DNA of 23,848 nt from a bacterium 210820-DFI.6.37 (GTDB lineage Bacteria > Bacillota > Clostridia > Peptostreptococcales > Anaerovoracaceae), in contig JAJCKG010000028.1 in NCBI GenBank assembly GCA_020558355.1, positions 1 through 23,848 on the forward strand, given 5' to 3'. This document shows positions 1 through 6,851 of this stretch, piece after piece (the first letter of the stretch is position 1; each line of letters opens with the position of its first letter). The notes beneath the pieces are model-generated. The model was not told the DNA's origin and did not search any database. It saw only the letters and a program-made list of their open reading frames with translations. The translations under genes and the position numbers were made by a program.

Positions 1-7
1 TTTATTT

Positions 8-28
8 ACCACCAGTTTAACTGGTGGT
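8..28. repeat. Perfect inverted repeat at the left edge
   Basis: Ten-base arms (ACCACCAGTT and AACTGGTGGT) around one central base form a hairpin, followed on the plus strand by TTATT. It lies outside the terminator of the minus-strand ABC operon. It could be a weak terminator for a plus-strand gene that ends left of the window, or the end hairpin of an IS200/IS605-like element. Nothing inside the window decides between these. Confidence 0.4.
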
Positions 29-50
29 TTATTCATGCCTCTTCGGCGCC

Positions 51-87
51 AATAAAAACGGAGGACGAATCACCGCGTCCTCCGTTT
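51..87 (-). terminator. Intrinsic terminator of the ABC/two-component operon
   Basis: On the minus strand a 12-bp stem (AAACGGAGGACG pairing with CGTCCTCCGTTT) with an 8-base loop runs into a T-rich tail ending TTTTTATT. It lies about 55 bases after the permease stop codon. A second GC-rich hairpin at 121-136, right after the stop, lacks a T tract and may only protect the mRNA 3' end. Confidence 0.85.
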
Positions 88-141
88 CGCTGTCCGGTTC
101 AATTTGTCAGGCGCTTCTCCCTGCCGCCCGCGGCAGCCGGG

Positions 142-2691
142 CTATACCTGCCGTATCCGCTCCACTACGCTTTCCCTGCTCATTTTATGAAACTGGCTCT
201 TTGGCAGAAGCCAGGCTATGAGAAACAGTACCGGCAGCATCAGCCCGCAGGGAAGCAGAGTCAGCCGCATCTGAAAGAAGAAAGCTCTCCCGATGGTATT
301 TGTCAGCAGCGTTTCCCCAAAGAAACAGATGATCATTATAGCCAGAAGAAAAGCGCCGCTCAGATAAATACAGCCCTCCGTCACCAGCATCCGGGACACC
401 TGCGGTTTTGTCATACCCACCGCTTCCAGCAGGGCCAGCTCTTTTTTCCGGCTCAGGATAGAAGTCGCGGTGGTATTGAAGAAATTCATAATCCCGATAA
501 ACGCCAGCACCGCGGTCAGGAGCCCTCCAATTAAGTAAAACTTGCTGATATACCGCTGGAAGCTGGCCTTCAGATCCAGTATGGAAAACACATTGAGGAT
601 GGAGTTTTCCGTCAGCACATTTTGTTTTATATACTGCTGTACCTGCCGCTCCATTCCCTTCTCCGCGTCTACGGCTGCGTACATGGCCGAAGCTTCACCG
701 GTACACTTTATAAACTCCGTATCCGGTACCAGTACAGTAATATAGAAGATATCCGCGTAGGGATAGTCCAAAGCGTACGGCATAATCGCTTCTCCAGCCA
801 CCTTATACGCTTTGCTCTTGCCGTTTTGAAATTCCATCTGAACGCGTTCTCCCACTTTATAGTAGGATACAGGCTCTTCGGAATTCGCGTCATTATAATC
901 AACAATCACACTTTTTCCATCTTTAAAATCTTCCCAGGAGCATGGCGTCCCCCTCCAACTCAGCTTATCAAAAATAGATTCGCTGATTCCCAGAAAGTGT
1001 ACCTTAATCCGCCCGGACTCCCGCGTCTGCTTCCAAAGGTCTTTTTCATAGCTTCCCCAGGATTCGCGGGTATCCTCCGCGAATCCGCTCCACACGGCCT
1101 TGAGAGAAGCTTCCATGTCATGGTCCTCATTGGAATAGTAAACATATCCCGCCGCTTTGCTGTAAGGACAGGCGTCCAGAATGTCCCTGGTCTCCCGGCT
1201 GATTCCATGCAGGTTGCTGGTTCTAAGATCTCCAGTCACCTGATCCAGCTGGAAATCGGATGCCAGAAACACTTCTTTATAGGAATCAAAATCGTATCCC
1301 TTTACCAGCATGACGGTACAGTTCATAACCACCATGGATAAAGCGATGGAAAACATAACAAGGATTCCCTTCTTCCAGTTCCGCAGCATATTCTGAACAG
1401 CCATGCCCCACCAGGTCACAGAGGCGTTCTTTTTTGTTTTTTTCCTGCTTTTATCGCTTTCCGCAAGGCGCAGGGCTTCCACCGGAGAAACCTTCTCCAC
1501 GGTTCGGCACGCCTGGATGCTGGACAGGTATACTGTCAGCAGTGTGAAAAGTCCCGCCGCCACAAACAGCAGCGGATTGGCCGATACTACCGTTTCTGTA
1601 GCTTCCGCCGCGTTAGCGCTGATTTCCCCGTCCGCAGTCAGCGAGGGCGCCATCAGAACTCCGGCTCCATAGCCCAACAGCAGTCCGGCAGGGATTCCTA
1701 TGGCCGACAATCGCCACGCCTGCATACGGACGATCTTCTTCAGCTGCTTTCCAGTGGTTCCTACATTCTTCAGAAGTCCGTAAGCCCGTATATCGTTTTT
1801 TACCGAAAGGCTGAAAATATTGTATATGATCAGGTATCCGGCAAGGATGATAAAGCCCAGCATCACAGCTACAGACCCAAAGGGAAAGGAGTCCTCCTCC
1901 GACAGATCATAGGCGGGATTCACGCAAAGTCCCTCTTCCCCGCCGGAAAAGCCTGCCGCCTCTGACAGCGCCCGCGTTTTTTCATTCAGCTTCCACAGGC
2001 TTTTATACCAGACGACAAAATCCCTTCCTCCGTTGAGCGTTCCATCCGCAAGCTCCGCCTCGGTAACCGGATACCGGTTCTTTTCGGCGTATTCAGGCGA
2101 TACCCAGGCGATCTGGCTCAGCACGGCTTTATCCCCCTCCCAAAAGCCGCAGAGACGGAAGGTATCGGTCCTGGTCTTTCCTGAAACCGGATCCCGCTCC
2201 CAGGTCAGCTCGATGTTCTGTCCAAGCTCGCGCGGAATCCCCAGGGCGTCCAAAATCAGGGTGCTGACCGCAATCTCCCGCTCACTTTCAGGCAGGCGGC
2301 CTTTTTCCGGCGGGCAATTAAAGCTTTCCGCAAGGTTTTGATCCCCGGAGCGCACTTCTACACCAAAGCCAAATTGCTGGCTGATTCCAGAGCCTAAAAA
2401 GATGCCGGTTCCCCACCGCTTCACGTCCTGGCTTTCGGCGGCGGCCTTTCGCAGCTGTCTGGCCTCTTGATCGGACAGGTCCTGAGCCACTGCGTGAGAA
2501 GAGGACATAAACTGCCGAATATCCGTAGCCCGCTTGGAAAGGATCAGCGACGCGCTTCCCATAAACAGGCTGGTAAACAGCAGGGCCGTCAGCAAAATAG
2601 CGATAACCGCAATCCTGTTCCTGCTCCGGTTCATTTTCATAAAGCGGACAGTCAGCATTCGAAGGGTCTTTCTGTTTTCCACCTTTACCAC
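142..2691 (-). CDS. ABC transporter permease with two FtsX domains (849 aa)
   Basis: Membrane subunit of an ABC transporter of the MacB/FtsX type, working with the ATPase encoded just upstream. Hydrophobic segments are seen near residues 27-50, 272-296, 327-349, 372-394, 442-464, 719-739, 773-792 and 811-831. This makes two four-helix FtsX units, each with a large extracytoplasmic loop (about 51-270 and 465-718). The start is GTG, overlapping the ATPase stop (GTGGTAA) and preceded by GGAGGTG at 5-base spacing, so translation is probably coupled. Permeases of this size next to an ATPase and a two-component pair usually act in resistance to, or sensing of, peptide antibiotics, as in Bce- and Vex-type systems. 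The substrate cannot be read from the sequence. Last gene of the operon. Confidence 0.88.
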   Translation of the reverse strand: MVKVENRKTLRMLTVRFMKMNRSRNRIAVIAILLTALLFTSLFMGSASLILSKRATDIRQFMSSSHAVAQDLSDQEARQLRKAAAESQDVKRWGTGIFLGSGISQQFGFGVEVRSGDQNLAESFNCPPEKGRLPESEREIAVSTLILDALGIPRELGQNIELTWERDPVSGKTRTDTFRLCGFWEGDKAVLSQIAWVSPEYAEKNRYPVTEAELADGTLNGGRDFVVWYKSLWKLNEKTRALSEAAGFSGGEEGLCVNPAYDLSEEDSFPFGSVAVMLGFIILAGYLIIYNIFSLSVKNDIRAYGLLKNVGTTGKQLKKIVRMQAWRLSAIGIPAGLLLGYGAGVLMAPSLTADGEISANAAEATETVVSANPLLFVAAGLFTLLTVYLSSIQACRTVEKVSPVEALRLAESDKSRKKTKKNASVTWWGMAVQNMLRNWKKGILVMFSIALSMVVMNCTVMLVKGYDFDSYKEVFLASDFQLDQVTGDLRTSNLHGISRETRDILDACPYSKAAGYVYYSNEDHDMEASLKAVWSGFAEDTRESWGSYEKDLWKQTRESGRIKVHFLGISESIFDKLSWRGTPCSWEDFKDGKSVIVDYNDANSEEPVSYYKVGERVQMEFQNGKSKAYKVAGEAIMPYALDYPYADIFYITVLVPDTEFIKCTGEASAMYAAVDAEKGMERQVQQYIKQNVLTENSILNVFSILDLKASFQRYISKFYLIGGLLTAVLAFIGIMNFFNTTATSILSRKKELALLEAVGMTKPQVSRMLVTEGCIYLSGAFLLAIMIICFFGETLLTNTIGRAFFFQMRLTLLPCGLMLPVLFLIAWLLPKSQFHKMSRESVVERIRQV

Positions 2692-3371
2692 GCTCTCACC
2701 TCCCCGCTGGAGCGCAGTCTTCCATCTTCGATGCGCAGAATCCGGTCTGCCGTCTGGGCGATTTCTTCGTTATGGGTGATCATAACAATGGTCTGATGAA
2801 ACTGCCTGCCGGTCATCTTTAAAAGACCCATTACATCCTGGCTTGTCTTGGAATCCAGGTTTCCCGTCGGCTCGTCAGCCAGAAGGATAGCCGGTTTGGC
2901 CGCCAGAGCCCGGGCAATGGCGACTCTCTGCTGCTGACCGCCGGATAACGCGCTGGGGAGGCTTTCCATCTTTTCTTCCAGCCCCAGAATCCGGATGATG
3001 GAATGGATATACTTTTTCTGAGGCTTTCTGCCATCCAGCCTTACAGGAAGTACAATATTCTCCCATACGTTCAGCATGTGAACCAGGTTGTACTGCTGGA
3101 ACACGAACCCGATGTTCCTGCGCCGAAAGATAGTCAGTTCTTCATCGTTCATATGGCTCAGCTCCTGCCCGTCCACAGTCACCTTCCCCGATGAAGGCAC
3201 ATCCAGGCCGCCGATCATGTGAAGCAGAGTAGACTTACCGCTTCCGGAAGTCCCTACAATGGCGACAAATTCCCCTTTTTCCACGGAAAAGCTGACGCCG
3301 TCCAGCGCCCGGATTTCTGTCTCCCCCTTTCCGTAGATTTTTTGAAGATCCTTTGTCTCTAATATCTTCAT
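2685..3371 (-). CDS. ABC transporter ATP-binding protein, MacB/LolD type (228 aa)
   Basis: Cytoplasmic ATPase that drives the adjoining FtsX-type permease. Visible motifs in order: Walker A GTSGSGKST (40-48), Q-loop around residues 91-92, signature LSGGQQQR (142-149), Walker B ILLADEP (162-168) followed by TGNLD, and the switch histidine at 200 (ITHN). Size and motif spacing fit the MacB/LolD/Bce branch. The start has AAGGAGG at 8-base spacing. Its stop overlaps the permease GTG. An 89-base gap separates it from the kinase gene and may hold a secondary, regulator-controlled promoter. Confidence 0.93.
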   Translation of the reverse strand: MKILETKDLQKIYGKGETEIRALDGVSFSVEKGEFVAIVGTSGSGKSTLLHMIGGLDVPSSGKVTVDGQELSHMNDEELTIFRRRNIGFVFQQYNLVHMLNVWENIVLPVRLDGRKPQKKYIHSIIRILGLEEKMESLPSALSGGQQQRVAIARALAAKPAILLADEPTGNLDSKTSQDVMGLLKMTGRQFHQTIVMITHNEEIAQTADRILRIEDGRLRSSGEVRAW

Positions 3372-3392
3372 TTGTTTTCCCTCCTTGAAATT

Positions 3393-3445
3393 GCTATACA
3401 GACTTTAACACAGGAATGTTTCCATCCGGTTTCTCAAATGTCACA
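3393..3445 (-). promoter_or_regulatory. Possible regulator target and secondary promoter before the ABC genes
   Basis: In the 89-base gap between the kinase and ATPase genes, the minus strand carries two ACATT half-sites exactly 22 bases apart (plus-strand AATGT at 3415-3419 and 3437-3441). A TATAGC hexamer at 3393-3398 lies downstream. Direct repeats about two helical turns apart are typical of OmpR-family binding sites, so the response regulator may boost the ABC genes here. Short motifs only; weak evidence. Confidence 0.25.
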
Positions 3446-3460
3446 GTTCTGATAGATTTC

Positions 3461-4357
3461 CTATTTGGGAAGGAAGATTGAAAAGACCGAGCCCCTGCCC
3501 TTTTGGGAAGCGGCTCTGATATAGCCCTTTTGCGCCTGCGCGATCTCCCTGGCAAGATAGAGGCCGATACCGACACCCGGCTGATCCGCTGAATTCTCGC
3601 CCCGGTAAAAGCGCCTGAAGATTTTATTCAGCTCGCTTTGGCTGACGCCAATGCCTGTATCCGTCACATCGATTCGGACAAAAAAAGAAAGGGCTTCTGT
3701 TTGGAGCTGGACCCGTCCGCCTTCCGGAGTATATTTAACAGCGTTGTCGATGAGATTTCCCAGGGCTTCTCCGGTCCACTTCATATCAAAGCGCGCCGTT
3801 TCATCAGTTTCCGAAACAACCAGTTCGATACCCTTTTCCTCCGCTCTGGCGCTGTACTGCTTCCTGGCCCGCCTAAAAAGCTCCGAAACCGGATTTTCCC
3901 CCGGACGAACCTTAATGATGCCCTGCTCCAGCCGGGACAGCTTGACAAGGGACTGGATGAGAAAATCCAGTTTTTCCGTTTCTTCGCTGATGATCTCCAG
4001 CTCCCGGGACTCGGCTCCCGGCCGCTCTCTCAAAAGCTGAGAGTAAAGCTTTAAATTGGAAACCGGAGTCAGTGTCTGGTGGGAAATATCCGAGATCAGC
4101 TCCTGGATCTTCCGCTTTTGGATTTCCTGCTTTTCTCCGGCCAAAAGACTTTCATTCAGGTACTGTTTCAGACTGTTTTCCAGAGCCGATACCCTCTCTT
4201 CTGAAATTTCCCCCTGGCAAAGCGTTCCCTCCCGCGCCTGATCCACCATGACCTGAAGCCGGCTGATCAGCTTCTTTTCTCTCTGATAAAAGTACCAGTA
4301 CCAGAAAAGGCCCGTTACAAAGGCCGCCGCCAGTATCAGACATCCTGTTTTCATCAT
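3461..4357 (-). CDS. Sensor histidine kinase (298 aa)
   Basis: Membrane-bound sensor that phosphorylates the response regulator encoded just upstream. One hydrophobic segment lies at residues 5-24, with no extracytoplasmic sensor domain. Then come a linker helix, the H-box SDISHQTLTP with phospho-acceptor His93, the N-box NLIDNAVKYTP, and the glycine motifs DTGIGV and GVGIGLYLAREI. The start ATG overlaps the regulator stop (ATGA), so the pair is translationally coupled; an upstream reading-frame extension would run into the regulator gene. Kinases that lack a sensor domain and sit beside FtsX-type exporters often sense through the transporter, as BceS does. Applying that here is inference. 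Confidence 0.88.
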   Translation of the reverse strand: MMKTGCLILAAAFVTGLFWYWYFYQREKKLISRLQVMVDQAREGTLCQGEISEERVSALENSLKQYLNESLLAGEKQEIQKRKIQELISDISHQTLTPVSNLKLYSQLLRERPGAESRELEIISEETEKLDFLIQSLVKLSRLEQGIIKVRPGENPVSELFRRARKQYSARAEEKGIELVVSETDETARFDMKWTGEALGNLIDNAVKYTPEGGRVQLQTEALSFFVRIDVTDTGIGVSQSELNKIFRRFYRGENSADQPGVGIGLYLAREIAQAQKGYIRAASQKGRGSVFSIFLPK

Positions 4358-5037
4358 GGCTTCACCGCCCAAGTGTATCCAATGCCGTAAACCGTCTTTA
4401 TATACTTTGGATTCGCTGAATCCGTCTCCAGCTTGTCCCGCAGACGTTTGACCGCTACCGTCAGCGCGTGCTCGTCCACATACTCCGTATCGCCCTGCCA
4501 GACTTGGTCGATCAGATAGCTTCGCTTCACTGTAGCGCCCCTGTTTTCGCACAGAAGCTTCAGCAGCTTTTGTTCCGTTTTACTCAGCTCTACAGGCTGG
4601 CCTTCCCTGAAAAATTCCATTTTCTCAAAATCAAAGGTAAAGCGGTCTATAGTCAGACAGCTCTGCTTTACTGGTTCTAAGCCCCGCAGCTGAACCTCCA
4701 CTCTGGCCCGCAGGACCATCAGGCTGAAAGGCTTTGTAATATAATCGTTTGCTCCGGCTTCCAGTCCGGTGACAATATCCACCTCCATATTATTGACCGT
4801 AATCAAAATCACAGGCGTCCTGTCCCGCTCCCGAAGCTCCCGCACAAAATCGACGCCATTTCCATCCGGCAGGTTTACGTCCAGAAGGATCAGGGATATC
4901 CGGTTTTCCGCAAGGAGCCTCCGTGCTTCCTTCAGTGTTCCGCACTTGAAAAAACAGCGATCCGGCGCTTTCAGCGCCAGGCATATTCCTTCATTCAGTT
5001 TTTTGTCATCCTCGATGATCAGAAGATTATGTTCCAT
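4354..5037 (-). CDS. OmpR-family response regulator (227 aa)
   Basis: DNA-binding regulator paired with the following kinase. The receiver domain (about 1-115) shows acidic residues D10/D11, phospho-acceptor D53 (LILLDVNLPDG) and K102 (YITKPF). A winged-helix effector domain (about 130-227) ends with the typical VYGIGYTW strand. The start chosen is the ATG preceded by GGGAGGG at about 6 bases. A 17-residue upstream extension is possible in frame but has no ribosome site and would begin almost at the predicted transcription start. First gene of the operon; the ABC exporter genes are the likely targets. Confidence 0.9.
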   Translation of the reverse strand: MEHNLLIIEDDKKLNEGICLALKAPDRCFFKCGTLKEARRLLAENRISLILLDVNLPDGNGVDFVRELRERDRTPVILITVNNMEVDIVTGLEAGANDYITKPFSLMVLRARVEVQLRGLEPVKQSCLTIDRFTFDFEKMEFFREGQPVELSKTEQKLLKLLCENRGATVKRSYLIDQVWQGDTEYVDEHALTVAVKRLRDKLETDSANPKYIKTVYGIGYTWAVKP

Positions 5038-5096
5038 GCTGGTCCCTCCCGGTTTTGCCAGACTTTGCGGTAAAACAGTCCGGCTCAATTTTCACT

Positions 5097-5102
5097 ATTA
5101 TA
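5097..5102 (-). promoter_or_regulatory. Promoter -10 of the two-component/ABC operon
   Basis: The minus strand reads TGGTATAAT, an extended -10 (TGnTATAAT), about 60 bases before the response-regulator ATG. The nearest -35-like hexamer, TTGATG, is 21 bases away, too far to be standard. The extended -10 probably compensates. Confidence 0.6.
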
Positions 5103-5154
5103 CCACACTGGTTCTGGCGTTACCATCAAGAGCGGGCTTCCTGTCTTTTCCCAT

Positions 5155-5204
5155 AAAAAAAGGAGACCTGAGCCCCTTTTATGTAATCCCTCAGATCTCC
5201 TTTT
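5155..5204 (-). terminator. Intrinsic terminator after spoVS
   Basis: On the minus strand, AAAAGGAGATCTGAG pairs with CTCAGGTCTCCTTTT (15 pairs with one G-U), followed by TTTTTTTATG. It lies just past the spoVS stop and also shields the divergently read promoter of the two-component operon. Confidence 0.85.
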
Positions 5205-5222
5205 ATTCTCTTTTTTTATCCA

Positions 5223-5483
5223 TCATCTCGGCTCCACGATCAGCTTGATAGCTGTACGTTCCTCCCCGTCTATCTCTATGTCAGTAAAGGCCGGTACCGT
5301 TACCAGATCGATGCCGCTGGGAGCGACAAACCCTCTGGCAATGGCGATGGCTTTTACTGCCTGGTTGAGCGCCCCCGCGCCAATGGCCTGGATCTCTGCT
5401 CCGCCCTTTTCTCTCAATACTCCTGCCAGTGCTCCTGCCACCGAATTCGGATTTGATTTCGCTGATACTTTTAAAACTTCCAC
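5223..5483 (-). CDS. spoVS: Stage V sporulation protein S (SpoVS, 86 aa)
   Basis: Small Alba-like protein, known in Bacillus subtilis to affect septation and coat assembly during sporulation; its molecular activity is poorly defined. The sequence starts MEVLKVSAKS and carries the conserved GALAGVLREKGGAEIQAIGAGALNQA core. Length matches the family's usual 86 residues. The start codon is GTG, fixed by AAGGAGG at 8-base spacing. Monocistronic, with its own terminator. Its presence suggests an endospore-forming lineage, though some non-sporulating Firmicutes keep the gene. Confidence 0.95.
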   Translation of the reverse strand: MEVLKVSAKSNPNSVAGALAGVLREKGGAEIQAIGAGALNQAVKAIAIARGFVAPSGIDLVTVPAFTDIEIDGEERTAIKLIVEPR

Positions 5484-5537
5484 TTATACGTCCTCCTTAT
5501 TATCTTACTTTGTGTGCATTGGTTTTTTCTTAGCTCT

Positions 5538-5543
5538 ATTATA
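5538..5543 (-). promoter_or_regulatory. spoVS: Probable spoVS promoter -10
   Basis: The minus strand carries TATAAT about 55 bases before the spoVS GTG. No good -35 hexamer is seen at 16-18 bases. SpoVS is sigma-H dependent in B. subtilis; an AGGAGAAT-like element is present further upstream, but its spacing does not fit a sigma-H promoter. Confidence 0.4.
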
Positions 5544-5627
5544 TAATCAGGAAATTCTATTTTATAGAAGAAAAAAACGACAAATTCTCCTTGGAATTTC
5601 TTTTTTCTAAAATTTTTAGTCAACCCC

Positions 5628-5656
5628 TTGATTTTTTTGACATGAACCGCTATAAT
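5628..5656 (+). promoter_or_regulatory. Strong sigma-A-type promoter of a candidate small RNA
   Basis: TTGATT (5628-5633), a 17-base spacer and a perfect TATAAT (5651-5656), preceded by an AT-rich stretch resembling an UP element. Predicted transcription starts near 5663. The first recognisable gene downstream begins at 5829 and has its own extended -10, with a strong terminator in between. This promoter therefore appears to serve a short non-coding transcript. Confidence 0.75.
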
Positions 5657-5662
5657 CAAATT

Positions 5663-5755
5663 GTGGTTATCCCCCTGATAACCTCATTAATCTCTAATCC
5701 CAATACCCCTTTTGAACAAAACAGACTGCTCCCCTGCAGTCTGTTTTGTTTTTTG
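5663..5755 (+). ncRNA. Candidate C-rich small regulatory RNA (about 92 nt)
   Basis: Framed by a consensus promoter and a 15-bp intrinsic terminator, with no open reading frame preceded by a ribosome site. From 5' to 3': a hairpin GGTTATC-CCCCT-GATAACC (5665-5683); a largely unpaired linker with ATCCC and ACCCCTTTT; and the terminator hairpin (5715-5750) with loop TCCCCT. CCCCT thus occurs three times, twice in loops. This layout matches small RNAs that pair with G-rich Shine-Dalgarno regions, such as RsaE/RoxS in Bacillales, which carry similar C-rich motifs; the likeness is from memory and not searched. It occupies most of the gene-free stretch 5484-5828, which otherwise holds the spoVS and yprB promoters. 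Confidence 0.6.
5715..5755 (+). terminator. Intrinsic terminator of the candidate small RNA
   Basis: A perfect 15-bp stem (AACAAAACAGACTGC pairing with GCAGTCTGTTTTGTT) with a TCCCCT loop runs into TTTTG. One of the strongest terminators in the window, although no protein gene precedes it on this strand. Confidence 0.85.
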
Positions 5756-5778
5756 TAACTGCTTTCTATTATGAGTTA

Positions 5779-5787
5779 TGATATAAT
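5779..5787 (+). promoter_or_regulatory. Extended -10 promoter of the yprB-proA-popT operon
   Basis: TGATATAAT fits the extended -10 (TGnTATAAT), about 40 bases before the yprB ATG. The -35 position holds CTGCTT, a poor match. Confidence 0.55.
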
Positions 5788-5828
5788 GGTGCAGACGAAA
5801 CCGCGGCAAGATAAAGGAAGGAGCTTTC

Positions 5829-6851
5829 ATGGAATACATCACGGACTACATTACAGAATCTCCCTACACCTCCAGAGCGTTTCAGCTTTACTTCGGCGGC
5901 ATGAAAATCAGCGTTCTGGACATTGAGACTACCGGTCTCAGTCCAAAGCACAGCAGCTTTGTTCTTGGCGGTCTTCTGACACCGGAATCTGGCGCTCTGA
6001 AAGCGGAACAGTTCTTCGCAGAAGATCTTTCTCAGGAGCAGGAAACGCTTCAGGCTTTTTTAGACGCGTTTTCCGAAACAGATGTACTGATCACTTATAA
6101 TGGAAGACATTTTGACATACCCTTTATAAAGGGCCGCGCCGGTCAAAAGGCCGATGATCTGCCCTTTAATCTGGATCTGTATCTGCTGGTAAAGCAGTAC
6201 GCGCCTTTTCGAAAATTCCTGCCTAATCTGAAGCAGAAAACGGTAGAAAATTTTTTAGGTCTGTGGCAGGACCGGAAGGATGAAATATCGGGAAAAGAAA
6301 GTGTAGAGCTTTACTACCAGTACCTTTCCCGAAAGGACCCGGAAATAAAAGAAACCATCCTGCTGCACAATTACGATGATATCCTGCAGCTGCACCGGCT
6401 CCTTCGGGTCCTGGAAAAAACGGACCTTCACAGAGCCATGTTTCATATGGGCTTTCCGGTAGGCTCCCAGGCTTTTTCACAGACGCGTCCTGTTCTCGCA
6501 GTGGAAAAGATTTCGCTGACGCAGGGTTTTCTTGAGATCACCGGACGGCAGAGAAGACGCCCTGCCGAATACCGGCGCTATGAGCTGGAGGGAATTCCCT
6601 GCTCCGCGCATTTCAGCCGGAGCCGAAAAACCTTCTCTCTGGCCCTTCCTGTCATCCGGCAGTCAGGGCTTACGGTACTGGATTTGAAAGCGCTGCGTAT
6701 GGAGTTTCCGCCGCTGGAAAAATACCCTTCCTGTCAACAGGGTTTTCTTATTCTGGAGGAACAGAAAGAAAAACATTATTTGGAAATCAATCACTTTACA
6801 AAGTTATTTTTAGAAAGGATATTAAATCAATGGATCACAAAGAATCAGTAA
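5829..6851 (+). CDS. yprB: YprB-like DEDD exonuclease-fold protein (340 aa)
   Basis: RNase H-like exonuclease domain of the YprB family, presumed to cut nucleic acid with two metal ions in the cytoplasm; the cellular target is not known. Visible catalytic motifs: DIETTGL (D31, E33), YNGRHFDIPF (D96) and the late motif HNYDD (180-184). The C-terminal third (about 200-340) has no motif I recognise. The start has AGGAG at 5-base spacing. First gene of a plus-strand operon; its last 22 bases overlap proA. B. subtilis yprB lies by a helicase gene, so this neighbourhood differs. Confidence 0.82.
   Translation: MEYITDYITESPYTSRAFQLYFGGMKISVLDIETTGLSPKHSSFVLGGLLTPESGALKAEQFFAEDLSQEQETLQAFLDAFSETDVLITYNGRHFDIPFIKGRAGQKADDLPFNLDLYLLVKQYAPFRKFLPNLKQKTVENFLGLWQDRKDEISGKESVELYYQYLSRKDPEIKETILLHNYDDILQLHRLLRVLEKTDLHRAMFHMGFPVGSQAFSQTRPVLAVEKISLTQGFLEITGRQRRRPAEYRRYELEGIPCSAHFSRSRKTFSLALPVIRQSGLTVLDLKALRMEFPPLEKYPSCQQGFLILEEQKEKHYLEINHFTKLFLERILNQWITKNQ

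Noticed and set aside
622..1341. 239-codon plus-strand open frame opposite the permease
   Set aside because: Shadow of the permease gene; no motif and no ribosome site, and the permease has strong membrane topology and operon support.
4358..4552. 65-residue N-terminal extension of the sensor kinase
   Set aside because: It overlaps the end of the response regulator and lacks a ribosome site; the ATGA overlap start gives the normal membrane helix at the N-terminus.
5684..5714. Riboswitch or leader peptide for yprB in the spoVS-yprB gap
   Set aside because: The strong terminator and the separate extended -10 before yprB favour an independent small RNA; no known riboswitch core was recognised. 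A constitutive leader cannot be fully excluded.
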